Shown: piece after piece, positions 40,372 to 49,776 of the stretch
Layout of the letters: each line of letters starts with the position of its first letter
Numbering within the stretch: position 1 is the stretch's first letter
Source of the DNA: Gammaproteobacteria bacterium
GTDB lineage: Bacteria; Pseudomonadota; Gammaproteobacteria; GCA-002705445; GCA-002716945
Assembly (NCBI GenBank): GCA_002716945.1
Contig: PBCF01000002.1
Location: 316,776 to 380,775, forward strand
DNA length: 64,000 bases
Direction: 5' to 3'
Program-made: the position numbers and the translations under genes
The notes under the pieces: model-generated
Seen by the model: only the letters and a program-made list of their open reading frames with translations
The model's database searches: none
Told to the model about the DNA's origin: nothing

Positions 40372-41592
40372 ATGAGATTTTTAATAAAATCACTACTTAA
40401 TATAATTTTTTTTCCTTTAAAATTCATTATACCTAAAGGAAAAGTGATTACAGTAAGTACAAGTAGCCCGCATATTTATTGCGGTAATACAAGATATCTA
40501 TACGAATATTTATCAAAAAATTGCGAGTATAAAGTATTTTGGCATACTGAGAATGAGAGTATTAAACAATATCTAGATAATCTTAATTTTAAATATATTT
40601 CTATATCAAAACCAATTCACTATATATGGACTTTATTAAGAACAAAAATTGTAATTAATGATGGTGATGCTTATATTAATACATTTAAGATTCTTGATAA
40701 TAACAGCACGATAAAGATTTGTACTTTTCATGGTAGCGCAGCTAAAGCCGCGTTATACACTCATCAAGGGATAATTTCGGTAGATGAACAAATTGATAGA
40801 ATAAATAAGTTTAATTTTGTTAATTTTCCATCTAAATATACTTCTATTACATACAGAAATATGTTTAATTTACCACAAAATAAAGTAATTTCATTTGGCT
40901 TTCCACGATGCGATCAATTTTTTAATTATAATTATACACAAGAAGCATATAAGCAAAAAAAAATATCAAAATTACTTAATCCCAATATCAACAATAAAAC
41001 TAAAATTATTTTATATACTCCAACTTGGAGACCATATAAATATAATTTACCTATTATTGATATGACAGACTTCAATGCTGAATCTATGAATTTGTGGCTT
41101 GAAGATAATAATGCATGTTTTTTTTATACAGTTCATTCAGGAGTAAAACCCTCTAAATATATTAAAGATTATTCAAGAATTTATTATATTAATTTAAACA
41201 ATCATCCCTTATTCGATATAAATACATTAATGATGGAAACTGATTTATTATTAAATGATTATTCTGCTACAAGCACAGATTATTCACTTCTGAATAAAGC
41301 TCACTTATTTTTCATGCCTGATTACAAAAACTATTGGGGGAATGAAGATATTACTTTTATAAAACAATCAGACAATTCTGATTCATATGATAGTTATAGA
41401 AAATCTCTACCTGGTGATGAAGTAGATGATTTTTCTTCATTAATAGAAAAATTTGAATATATTTTCAGTAATTATGAAAAATATGTAAATAAATACAATT
41501 CTAAATCACAAAAGCTTTTATCTGATTTTTACAGTATTAATAATCGTAATTCATGTGTTAAATTTAAAAAATTTATTCAAAATATTATCTGA
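40372..41592 (+). CDS. CDP-glycerol glycerophosphotransferase (TagB/TagF)-family protein
   Basis: 'ICTFHGSAAKAAL', 'ILYTPTWRPY', 'METDLLLNDYSATSTDYSLLNKAHLFFMPDYKNY'. Confidence 0.85.
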   Translation: MRFLIKSLLNIIFFPLKFIIPKGKVITVSTSSPHIYCGNTRYLYEYLSKNCEYKVFWHTENESIKQYLDNLNFKYISISKPIHYIWTLLRTKIVINDGDAYINTFKILDNNSTIKICTFHGSAAKAALYTHQGIISVDEQIDRINKFNFVNFPSKYTSITYRNMFNLPQNKVISFGFPRCDQFFNYNYTQEAYKQKKISKLLNPNINNKTKIILYTPTWRPYKYNLPIIDMTDFNAESMNLWLEDNNACFFYTVHSGVKPSKYIKDYSRIYYINLNNHPLFDINTLMMETDLLLNDYSATSTDYSLLNKAHLFFMPDYKNYWGNEDITFIKQSDNSDSYDSYRKSLPGDEVDDFSSLIEKFEYIFSNYEKYVNKYNSKSQKLLSDFYSINNRNSCVKFKKFIQNII

Positions 41593-41599
41593 TATTTAA

Positions 41600-42412
41600 A
41601 TGAAAAATATTTTATATATAGTTATCTTTATGATTTTAGTGGTACCCCAAGTTTATGGACGTTCCAATGATACCATCGTCATACAATCAACTACTTCAAC
41701 TAGAGATTCTGGATTTTATGATTATATATTACCAATTTTTAAAAATAAATTTAGTCTTGATGCATACGTTGTAGCTGTTGGTACTGGGCTTGCAATAAAA
41801 AATGCAATGAATTGTGATGCTGATATTTTGATTACCCACGCAATAACTCTTGAACATGATTTTATTAGCAAAGGTTTTGGCGTTACGAGAAATAACTTAA
41901 TGTATAATGATTTTGTCTTAATAGGACCACAAAATAATCCAGCTAAGATATCATCATCAGATTCTGTAACCGAAGCTTTTATAAAAATAGCAAAATCTCA
42001 AAATACTTTTATTTCACGCGCTGATGATAGTGGTACACATATTTCTGAAAAAAATATATGGAATAAGACTAAACTTCACTCTGATAAATTTACTATTGAA
42101 TGGTATTTAGAAAGTGGACAGGGTATGGGGCAAACGCTAAATATAGCTATTGCTAAAAATGCATATACATATACAGATAGAGCAACATGGCTTAAATTCA
42201 AAAATAAACAAAATCATAGAATAATATATCAAAACGATCCTTTGTTGGTTAATCAATACGGCATTATTACTATAAATCCTCAAAGATGTCCTAATATTAA
42301 CCATAAAGGCGCAAAAACACTTCATGATTGGCTTATTTCTAAAGATGGGCAGAATTACATTGCTGAATTTACACTGAATAATGAGCAATTATTTATTCCG
42401 AATTATAAATAA
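41600..42412 (+). CDS. tupA: Tungstate-type ABC transporter substrate-binding protein
   Basis: Signal peptide; 'QSTTSTRDSGFYDYILPIFKNKF', 'AVGTGLAIKNAMNCDADILITHA', 'GVTRNNLMYNDFVLIGP'. Confidence 0.85.
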   Translation: MKNILYIVIFMILVVPQVYGRSNDTIVIQSTTSTRDSGFYDYILPIFKNKFSLDAYVVAVGTGLAIKNAMNCDADILITHAITLEHDFISKGFGVTRNNLMYNDFVLIGPQNNPAKISSSDSVTEAFIKIAKSQNTFISRADDSGTHISEKNIWNKTKLHSDKFTIEWYLESGQGMGQTLNIAIAKNAYTYTDRATWLKFKNKQNHRIIYQNDPLLVNQYGIITINPQRCPNINHKGAKTLHDWLISKDGQNYIAEFTLNNEQLFIPNYK

Positions 42413-42489
42413 GTTTATATTATAAGACATAATATATATTATACGAATATAATAATATAATTCAAACTAACTCCTCTCTTAAATATATA

Positions 42490-42846
42490 ATGAAAGTACT
42501 ATATAACGAACAATGTCCAGTATGCTCTAGAGAAATAAAGCACTACAAAAATTTAATTAAAGAAGAAATAAAATGGTTAGATATCAATAATTTAAAAGTA
42601 TCTACTAAACTAAGTGGGAAGTCACATAGAGAGCTCATTCGGAGAATACATGTAATTGAAGATGGTAAAGTATACTCTGGTTTAGATGCATTTATTTTAC
42701 TCTGGGGAAAAGTTCCTCAATATAAACTTCTTTCTAGATTACTATCAAAGCCAATTATTTATCACTTTTCATATATGCTATACGAGGCATTAGCATCATT
42801 ACTATTTTTAATAAATTACAAACAGTTACGTAATAAATCTAATTAA
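42490..42846 (+). CDS. DCC-family thiol-disulfide oxidoreductase-like (DUF393)
   Basis: 'YNEQCPVCSREIKHYKNL' motif. Confidence 0.85.
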   Translation: MKVLYNEQCPVCSREIKHYKNLIKEEIKWLDINNLKVSTKLSGKSHRELIRRIHVIEDGKVYSGLDAFILLWGKVPQYKLLSRLLSKPIIYHFSYMLYEALASLLFLINYKQLRNKSN

Positions 42847-43301
42847 TCTAAAAGGATTAATAACTGTTTTCTTGATAGATTGTAATCTTCTTCTGTTATA
42901 ACCCCCCTAATGTATTGCTCTTTGATTTTTTCAAGGTTTGCTAATGTTTCTGATACTTTTTGCTGATGAGAAATATTACGTTTTTCAGCACATTTTTTGT
43001 TATTATAAAGCCTTAGTAAATATTCCTTTCTAGATGCTGCATTATATTCAGCATGGGCAGTGGTCCCAAATGTAACAAAATATGCAGGAAAAAAGAACAA
43101 ACCAGATAATATATTTTCCTCTGTTGCTCCTTTTTCTTCGTGAGCCATATCTGATGCAAGGGATGCTTTTTCATAAGCTAAAATTAGCTCATTACATGAC
43201 ATCTCCTCATCACCTAATTGCTTAATATCTATAGCTTTAGGTGTTGCGCATGATACCAAAAATATCAGCATAGTCAGATATATTTGTATTTTTTTTAGCA
43301 T
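42843..43301 (-). CDS. Small predicted lipoprotein with SHOCT-like C-terminus
   Basis: Lipobox 'LIFLVSCAT'; C-terminal 'LANLEKIKEQYIRGVITEEDYNLSRKQLL'. Confidence 0.65.
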   Translation of the reverse strand: MLKKIQIYLTMLIFLVSCATPKAIDIKQLGDEEMSCNELILAYEKASLASDMAHEEKGATEENILSGLFFFPAYFVTFGTTAHAEYNAASRKEYLLRLYNNKKCAEKRNISHQQKVSETLANLEKIKEQYIRGVITEEDYNLSRKQLLILLD

Positions 43302-43417
43302 TAGTCTTCAGCAAAGTTATTATTAATTATTTTATTAAATATTATAACTAATAGAAAGCAATAATACGTCCATTCCTTAATTTTCATCTTTACCACCCCA
43401 CCCTAAAAATAATACCG

Positions 43418-43888
43418 TTATTTATTTTTTCTAAATATCCAAGGTTCTATATGTAAACTCCCTGACCACAAACCTAGTTTGTTAGTTCTGGCATGGTTTT
43501 CAAGATTAAGAAGATAATTATTGTTACGGTTTTCCTTATATACCCATGCATTACCACTTTTAATCATTTTTGCATTCACAAATATAGGGCTTTGATTTTC
43601 ATAAATATATAATTCAGCTAATTGTCTTTTATATCTATCGTTTTGTTCTGTATTTATAATAATTATTTTGTTGGCAACTATAGATTCTAGAAATTTTTTT
43701 GATTCATAACCATTTTCTTGATCTAATTCAGGGGCGTCTATATATAGTAATCTAACTTTATATTTGTTATAACCTTTTTTAACCCAAATTGTATCACCAT
43801 CAATAACTTTAATTACTTCAGCTTGATATTCGTACGCATATAGTGTTGGACTAAAAATAATAATTAGAAGAAAAAAATAAATTTTTAT
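43418..43888 (-). CDS. Staphylococcal nuclease (thermonuclease)-like secreted protein, absent from ORF track; apparent ATA start
   Basis: Read on the minus strand by eye: (I/M)KIYFFLLIIIFSPTLYAYEYQAEVIKVIDGDTIWVKKGYNKYKVRLLYIDAPELDQENGYESKKFLESIVANKIIIINTEQNDRYKRQLAELYIYENQSPIFVNAKMIKSGNAWVYKENRNNNYLLNLENHARTNKLGLWSGSLHIEPWIFRKNK*; DGDT, R-x-x-x-IDAPE, RQLA, GLW motifs; no internal stop. Confidence 0.82.
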   Translation of the reverse strand: MKIYFFLLIIIFSPTLYAYEYQAEVIKVIDGDTIWVKKGYNKYKVRLLYIDAPELDQENGYESKKFLESIVANKIIIINTEQNDRYKRQLAELYIYENQSPIFVNAKMIKSGNAWVYKENRNNNYLLNLENHARTNKLGLWSGSLHIEPWIFRKNK

Positions 43889-45042
43889 ATTGATGTTAAA
43901 AATGATTTAATTTCTCTCGAAAAAGTTTCTGTGTCTACTAAAAAAGAATCATGCCCTTGTGAACAATTTAATGTTTTAAATTCAGCTTTGGTATTACCTT
44001 GAGCTAATCCTTCATAGATTTCTTTTTGCTGTTCAATTGGAAATAATATATCAGTTCCAACTCCCAATATTAAAGCCCTATTAATTTTTGTTTTTGATAA
44101 AGCATCTACAGTAGATTGAGCATGTTCAGAAAGATCAAACCAGTCCATTGCTCTTGATAGATATAAATAGCAATTAGCATCAAAAACATTCTGAAATTTT
44201 ATTGCATGATGTTCTAGATAAGATTCTATTTCATACTCAAAGCTTGTATTGTCTATCCCAAAAGTATTTTGATTAATGACTGATCCTGAAGTTTTTTTCC
44301 TTCCAAAACGCTGTATCCATTCTAATGCCGATCTATATGATATCATTCCAAGTTTTCTTGCCATTCTTACACCATCAAGTGGTGGTTCGTTATAATCATA
44401 GTAACCACTTTTCCACAATGGATCTTTTCTGATTATTTCTCTTTGCAATGATCTTATTGCAATTGCAAATGGTAATGCTTGGGTGGATGTAGATATTAAA
44501 ATAATATTTTCAACAGTTCCTTTAAACATTACAGAATAAGCAAGAGCTTTCATCCCACCCATAGAAGGTCCAATTAATAAATTTATTTTTTTAATTCCTA
44601 GTTTTTGAATTAACAAATTAGAGGCGTTCGCCATATCTTCCATACTCAATTCTGGAAAAGTTAACCTATATGGTTTAGATGTTTTTTGGTTAATTGATAC
44701 AGGACTAGTTGATCCATAACAGCTACCTAAAGAATTTATACATATTACATAATATTTTCCAGTATCAATAGCTTTTTTTGGTCCAACCATGCCATCCCAC
44801 CAACCTGGTGTAGAATCTTTATCAGATGATGTAATATGTGTGTTTGCAGATAAACCTGTAAAAATTACACAAACATTAGACTTAGTATCATTTAATTTTC
44901 CCCACGTTTCATAAGCAACATCAAGAGTCGCTAGCACACCTCCCCTTTTCATTTGAAAATTATTGGCAACAGACATTATTGTTGAACTAGAATTAGTATT
45001 CTTAAAAACCGTAACAACTTTTTTATTTATATTTGAATTCAT
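43885..45042 (-). CDS. metX: Homoserine O-acyltransferase
   Basis: 'LIGPSMGGMKALAYSVMF' nucleophile elbow, 'HDSFLVD' catalytic His region. Confidence 0.92.
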   Translation of the reverse strand: MNSNINKKVVTVFKNTNSSSTIMSVANNFQMKRGGVLATLDVAYETWGKLNDTKSNVCVIFTGLSANTHITSSDKDSTPGWWDGMVGPKKAIDTGKYYVICINSLGSCYGSTSPVSINQKTSKPYRLTFPELSMEDMANASNLLIQKLGIKKINLLIGPSMGGMKALAYSVMFKGTVENIILISTSTQALPFAIAIRSLQREIIRKDPLWKSGYYDYNEPPLDGVRMARKLGMISYRSALEWIQRFGRKKTSGSVINQNTFGIDNTSFEYEIESYLEHHAIKFQNVFDANCYLYLSRAMDWFDLSEHAQSTVDALSKTKINRALILGVGTDILFPIEQQKEIYEGLAQGNTKAEFKTLNCSQGHDSFLVDTETFSREIKSFLTSI

Positions 45043-45058
45043 ATCGGTGATTATACTA

Positions 45059-46033
45059 TTACAGTTTACTGCTTAAAACAATTAATAAATCATCAAAGAA
45101 TAGCTTTTTATTAACATTATAAAATAAATCCTTTTTTCTTTTTATTAGATAATCTATTAGATATATACTCTTTTTTGGTGTACTTTTAATTTTTTCAGAT
45201 ATTTTCAAGTATATAGGTTTAAGTGGATTAGTTGATGGTAGAAGATTTCCCTTGGCAAGTAATGTAAATAGAACAATTAAATAATCCAAAATAATGATAC
45301 CTCGCTTATTCCATTTATCTGAAAGTGAAATTGGATCAAGTTCTTTATGTTTTATTAGATATAATTCTTCCTCTATATTTTTATAATCATCAAGAAGATT
45401 AGTATTTTGTGAAATTTGATTTAATTGAGGATACATGAATAAAAAATATTCAAAGAGTGAATTAATAGTTGGTGTTTTTACTTCGGGTTGATAGTTAAAC
45501 AAATGACATCTACTTTTTATTGTCAATGGAATATATTCTATAGAAGATGTTAAAAGAAAAAAAATAGTTTGACTCTGAGTTTCTTCCAATGTTTTTAATA
45601 ATGCTGAACTGGCCTCTTTATTAAGATAGTCGCAGTCATTAATAATTACAAATTTATGATTAATATATGATGTTAGGTGTGTAAAATTAATTAAAGATCT
45701 AATCTGATCAATTGATATTTCCTTTCCTATTCTTTTATCTTCAATTTTTTCTATCAAACCAAATTTATATAATATTTTCTCTTCATTAGTTAAAGTTCTT
45801 ATAATTTTATTTTGTGAATCATATATTGGAAGTGAAATATAATGAACATCTGGATTATTATTTAGATTAGAATAATTTTCTTCAGAATAATTTGAATAAT
45901 ATTTCTTTAATATAGCTTCAATTAATTGATATTTACCACATCCATTATTTCCAGTTATAATAATATTATAATTTGATTTTTCTAATTTATACAAATTAAA
46001 AAAATTATCTAAATTATTTTGTGTACTATTCAT
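45059..46033 (-). CDS. holB: DNA polymerase III subunit delta'
   Basis: 'GNNGCGKYQLIEAIL', 'INDCDYLNKEASSALLKTLEETQSQTIFFLLTS', downstream of tmk. Confidence 0.8.
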   Translation of the reverse strand: MNSTQNNLDNFFNLYKLEKSNYNIIITGNNGCGKYQLIEAILKKYYSNYSEENYSNLNNNPDVHYISLPIYDSQNKIIRTLTNEEKILYKFGLIEKIEDKRIGKEISIDQIRSLINFTHLTSYINHKFVIINDCDYLNKEASSALLKTLEETQSQTIFFLLTSSIEYIPLTIKSRCHLFNYQPEVKTPTINSLFEYFLFMYPQLNQISQNTNLLDDYKNIEEELYLIKHKELDPISLSDKWNKRGIIILDYLIVLFTLLAKGNLLPSTNPLKPIYLKISEKIKSTPKKSIYLIDYLIKRKKDLFYNVNKKLFFDDLLIVLSSKL

Positions 46034-46643
46034 TAATTATTCTATCTAAATGTTCAGTTATTTCTTTTTGTACTAGTTCTTTATTTTTACTTGTATCTAT
46101 TTTTATAACTTTATTATTATTTTTAAAAGTATCTTCATATGCATGATGAATCTTTTCAAAATAATTTATTCCTTGAGATTCAAATTTATCTGTATTTTCT
46201 CTATTATTTATTCTGTCAGAAGATGTTTTAGGGCTAGCACATAAATAAAAAATTAATGAAATTTTTTCAGAAAAAAATGGATCTAATAACTTATGCATTT
46301 CTTGTACTTTTTTGTTTGATTCTACAATTCCTTGATACACTAAAGTTGAATAATGAAATCTATCGCATATTACATATATACCATTATCTAGCGCATTCTT
46401 GATATTATTATAATTTACAACTCTTGCGGAATGAAATAAAAGAGCTTCAGACAATGGATCTAATTGTGACTTATTATCAAGCAAAATATCTCTAAGTGAT
46501 TCACCAAATTCAGTACCCCCAGGCTCCCTAGTAATTTCATTTTTAATATTTTTGTCATTCAAATATGATGAAACAAAATTGAGGTGGGTTGTTTTACCTG
46601 TTCCCTCGTTTCCTTCAAATATTATGAATTTTCCTTTTTTCAT
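46026..46643 (-). CDS. tmk: Thymidylate kinase
   Basis: 'FIIFEGNEGTGKTTHLNF', 'TREPGGTEFGESLRDILL', 'VICDRFHYSTLVYQG'. Confidence 0.95.
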   Translation of the reverse strand: MKKGKFIIFEGNEGTGKTTHLNFVSSYLNDKNIKNEITREPGGTEFGESLRDILLDNKSQLDPLSEALLFHSARVVNYNNIKNALDNGIYVICDRFHYSTLVYQGIVESNKKVQEMHKLLDPFFSEKISLIFYLCASPKTSSDRINNRENTDKFESQGINYFEKIHHAYEDTFKNNNKVIKIDTSKNKELVQKEITEHLDRIINE

Positions 46644-47467
46644 TAATTATAAATATACTTTTTTAGTACATTATATAGGAAATCATCAAAGAAAAATTTA
46701 GTTTTTTTAATTTGACTAATGAAGGTTACGCCTCTTATAGAGTTGGTTGTAAAACATGCGTCAAATTTATCTATTTTAGACAAAGGTATATTTATTATTT
46801 TTATGATATATTGTTTATTTTTTAAAAAAGAAATTATTTTACTTCTTAAAATACCTTCAATACCTACATCTTTTATAATGGGCGTATAAAAAATTGGAGT
46901 ACTTTTTTTGAAGTTAACAAAAAATATATTTGAGGATATACATTCAATAATATTATTATTAGCATCAACAGCAATTAAATCTCTATATTTTGATTGTTTA
47001 AGTAAGTTTTTTGAAATCATAACCTGTTCAATTCTATTTAAATGTTTAATTTTAGAAAGATCATTATTTGCTTTTAAAATGTATGTAGATATACCTAATT
47101 GATTAGTATTGAATTTTTCACCAGAAATTTGAATCTGATGTTTAAAAAAATATAAATTAGGAGTCAAATTGTCATCAATTTTATACCCATAACTACTACT
47201 TCCTCTTGTAAAAATAATTTTAACAATACAATTATTTGAATTACCAATAGCTAGTTTAATATTTTTATAGATCAGTTTGTTAGAAGGTTTAATTAATCCT
47301 AGAACACAACATCCTTTATGTAATCTTTCTATATGCTCTTTTAGGTATAATGGTTTATTATTTTGTACTAAAATTGTCTCAAATAAGCCATCACCGAAAT
47401 TAAACCCTCTATCTAAGGAAGATATATTCTTTTTATTAACAAAAGTATTTATAGATGTTTTTGGCAT
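46643..47467 (-). CDS. pabC: Aminodeoxychorismate lyase-like class IV PLP enzyme
   Basis: 'SSLDRGFNFGDGLFETILV'; located between fabF and tmk. Confidence 0.8.
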   Translation of the reverse strand: MPKTSINTFVNKKNISSLDRGFNFGDGLFETILVQNNKPLYLKEHIERLHKGCCVLGLIKPSNKLIYKNIKLAIGNSNNCIVKIIFTRGSSSYGYKIDDNLTPNLYFFKHQIQISGEKFNTNQLGISTYILKANNDLSKIKHLNRIEQVMISKNLLKQSKYRDLIAVDANNNIIECISSNIFFVNFKKSTPIFYTPIIKDVGIEGILRSKIISFLKNKQYIIKIINIPLSKIDKFDACFTTNSIRGVTFISQIKKTKFFFDDFLYNVLKKYIYN

Positions 47468-47475
47468 CTTAGGAA

Positions 47476-48717
47476 TTATTCGTATTTAGAAAAAATCAAT
47501 GAACCGTTGGTTCCGCCAAAACCAAATGAATTCGATAACGCATGGCTAATTTCAACGTTAGATGATTTAGATGAATTGAAATTTAAATCGCATTTTGGAT
47601 CTTGATTGAAAATATTGATTGTGGGGTGTGCTTTTTGATTATATATAGAAAGTATAGTTGCGATAGATTCGACGCCGCCAGCCGCACCTAAAAGATGTCC
47701 AATCATAGATTTTGTAGAATTAACTACTAATTTTTTTGAATGGTCTTTGAAAATATTTTTTATAGCAGCAACTTCTGCCACATCTCCAGCTGGTGTAGAT
47801 GTACCATGAGCATTAATATATTCAATTTGATTTGCTTTTATTCCCGCGTCAATTAAAGCATTCTCCATACATCTTGCAGCTCCATCACCAGTTTCTGGAG
47901 GTAATGTCATATGATATGCATCAGCACTCATCCCATAACCACTAATTTCTGCATAAATTTTTGCATTTCTTTTTAATGCATGGTTTAGTTCTTCAAGAAC
48001 AATTACTCCAGCGCCATCACCTAGAACAAACCCATCTCTATTAATATCCCATGGACGGCTTGCAGTTTTTGGATCTTCATTTCTTGTTGATAAAGCTCTA
48101 GCTGCTGCAAATCCACCGAGACCTAAAGGTGATGTTGCCATTTCAGCTCCACCACAAATCATAACATCGGCATGAGAGTATTGTATTTGTCTAAATCCTT
48201 CACCTATATTATGTGTTCCTGTTGTGCATGCAGTTACTATAGATAAATTAGGTCCTTTAAACCCAAATTTAATAGATAAATTCCCTGATATCATGTTAAT
48301 AATAGATGCAGGAACAAAAAAAGGTGAAATTCTTCTTGCGCCTGATGAGGTGTAAGTAGTATGTGTATTTTCAATATATTGGAGCCCTCCAATACCCGAT
48401 CCAATTGAGATTCCCACTTTATCGGAATTAATATTTTTAGAATCAAGTTTAGAGTCTGTGATTGCTTGTATACCTGCTGCCATTCCGTATTGCATAAAAA
48501 GATCCATTTTACGCTGCTCTTTATTGTCAAGATAAGTTTCAACATCAAAGTTTTTGACTGACGCCGAAAATTTTACTGACATATCAGATACATCAAATGT
48601 TGTAATATTAGTTACACCAGACATACCTTTTAGAGCTGAACTCCAAAATTCTTCTACAGAATTACCTATCGGTGTGAGACAACCCATTCCTGTGACAACA
48701 ACTCGTCTTTTACTCAT
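47476..48717 (-). CDS. fabF: Beta-ketoacyl-ACP synthase II
   Basis: 'RRVVVTGMGCLTPIGNSVEEFW', 'TACTTGTHNIGE', 'INAHGTSTPAGD'. Confidence 0.96.
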   Translation of the reverse strand: MSKRRVVVTGMGCLTPIGNSVEEFWSSALKGMSGVTNITTFDVSDMSVKFSASVKNFDVETYLDNKEQRKMDLFMQYGMAAGIQAITDSKLDSKNINSDKVGISIGSGIGGLQYIENTHTTYTSSGARRISPFFVPASIINMISGNLSIKFGFKGPNLSIVTACTTGTHNIGEGFRQIQYSHADVMICGGAEMATSPLGLGGFAAARALSTRNEDPKTASRPWDINRDGFVLGDGAGVIVLEELNHALKRNAKIYAEISGYGMSADAYHMTLPPETGDGAARCMENALIDAGIKANQIEYINAHGTSTPAGDVAEVAAIKNIFKDHSKKLVVNSTKSMIGHLLGAAGGVESIATILSIYNQKAHPTINIFNQDPKCDLNFNSSKSSNVEISHALSNSFGFGGTNGSLIFSKYE

Positions 48718-48723
48718 TTGAAT

Positions 48724-48960
48724 TTACTTTTGGTGATTATTGATATAATCGATGGCTTGTTGAACAGTTGTAATCTTTTCTGCTTCTTCGTCAGGTATTT
48801 CAGTATCAAATTCTTCTTCTAATGCCATAACAAGTTCAACAGTATCAAGTGAATCTGCTCCCAAATCATCAATGAATTTAGATTCAGATTTTACCTCTTC
48901 ATCTTTTACACCTAATTGCTTGACTATAATATTTTTTACTTTTTCTTCTACACTACTCAT
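48724..48960 (-). CDS. acpP: Acyl carrier protein
   Basis: '[23 protein letters not shown]'. Confidence 0.97.
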   Translation of the reverse strand: MSSVEEKVKNIIVKQLGVKDEEVKSESKFIDDLGADSLDTVELVMALEEEFDTEIPDEEAEKITTVQQAIDYINNHQK

Positions 48961-49035
48961 TTATTTTCACTCCTTAAACTTTTCTAATTTGATTTTGAAC
49001 ACCTATTTATTATTGTAAAGTCATTTTAGACTATT

Positions 49036-49776
49036 TTACATATATAACCCACCATTTACATTAATATTTTCTCCAGTTATATACGATGAATCATCGGAAG
49101 CCAAAAACTTTACAACGGACGCAAGTTCTTTTGTATCACCAATTCTAGACAAAGGTATAGCTTCAATCAGTTTTAGCTTCATATTCTCCGGTATATCTTT
49201 AGTCATGTCAGTATCTATAAAACCTGGGGATACCGCATTAACAGTTATATTTCTTGATGCCACTTCTTTAGCAAGAGATTTGGTAAAACCTATTAGCGCA
49301 GCTTTTGTAGATGCATAATTGGTTTGTCCAGCATTGCCCATAACCCCAACAACCGACCCTATATTAATGATTCTTCCATATTTAACTTTCATCATATCTT
49401 TTAAAAATTCCTTTGTAACTCTAAATAATGATGTGAGGTTTGTATCTATCACATCTTGCCATTCTTGATCAGACATTCTTATTAATAAATTATCACTAGT
49501 GATTCCTGCGTTATTTATAAGTATAGACACCGTACCAAACTTTTCTTTAATTGTATTGTTTAAATTTGCGATAGATTCTGATTCTTTAACATCCAATATA
49601 AAACCCTTTCCGTCTCCATTTAATGCGGTAATTTTTTCATTAATTTTCTTCACCCCATCTTCTGATCTTGACGTCCCAATCACTGTAATATTATTAGATA
49701 AGAGTGATGATAATATTTCTGCACCTATTCCTCGATTTGCTCCAGTTACCAAGGCAATTTTTTTTTCAGTTACCAT
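49036..49776 (-). CDS. fabG: 3-oxoacyl-ACP reductase
   Basis: 'ALVTGANRGIGAEI', 'YASTKAALIGFTKSLAKEVA'; fab operon position. Confidence 0.95.
   Translation of the reverse strand: MVTEKKIALVTGANRGIGAEILSSLLSNNITVIGTSRSEDGVKKINEKITALNGDGKGFILDVKESESIANLNNTIKEKFGTVSILINNAGITSDNLLIRMSDQEWQDVIDTNLTSLFRVTKEFLKDMMKVKYGRIINIGSVVGVMGNAGQTNYASTKAALIGFTKSLAKEVASRNITVNAVSPGFIDTDMTKDIPENMKLKLIEAIPLSRIGDTKELASVVKFLASDDSSYITGENINVNGGLYM

Noticed and set aside
42413-42489. AT-rich intergenic segment after tupA as an RNA or repeat element
   Set aside because: Only simple AT alternation, no stable structure or repeat unit seen
42842-42861. Inverted repeat ATTAATC-taaaag-GATTAAT at the convergent stops
   Set aside because: Short, AT-rich, no U-tract; too weak to call a terminator
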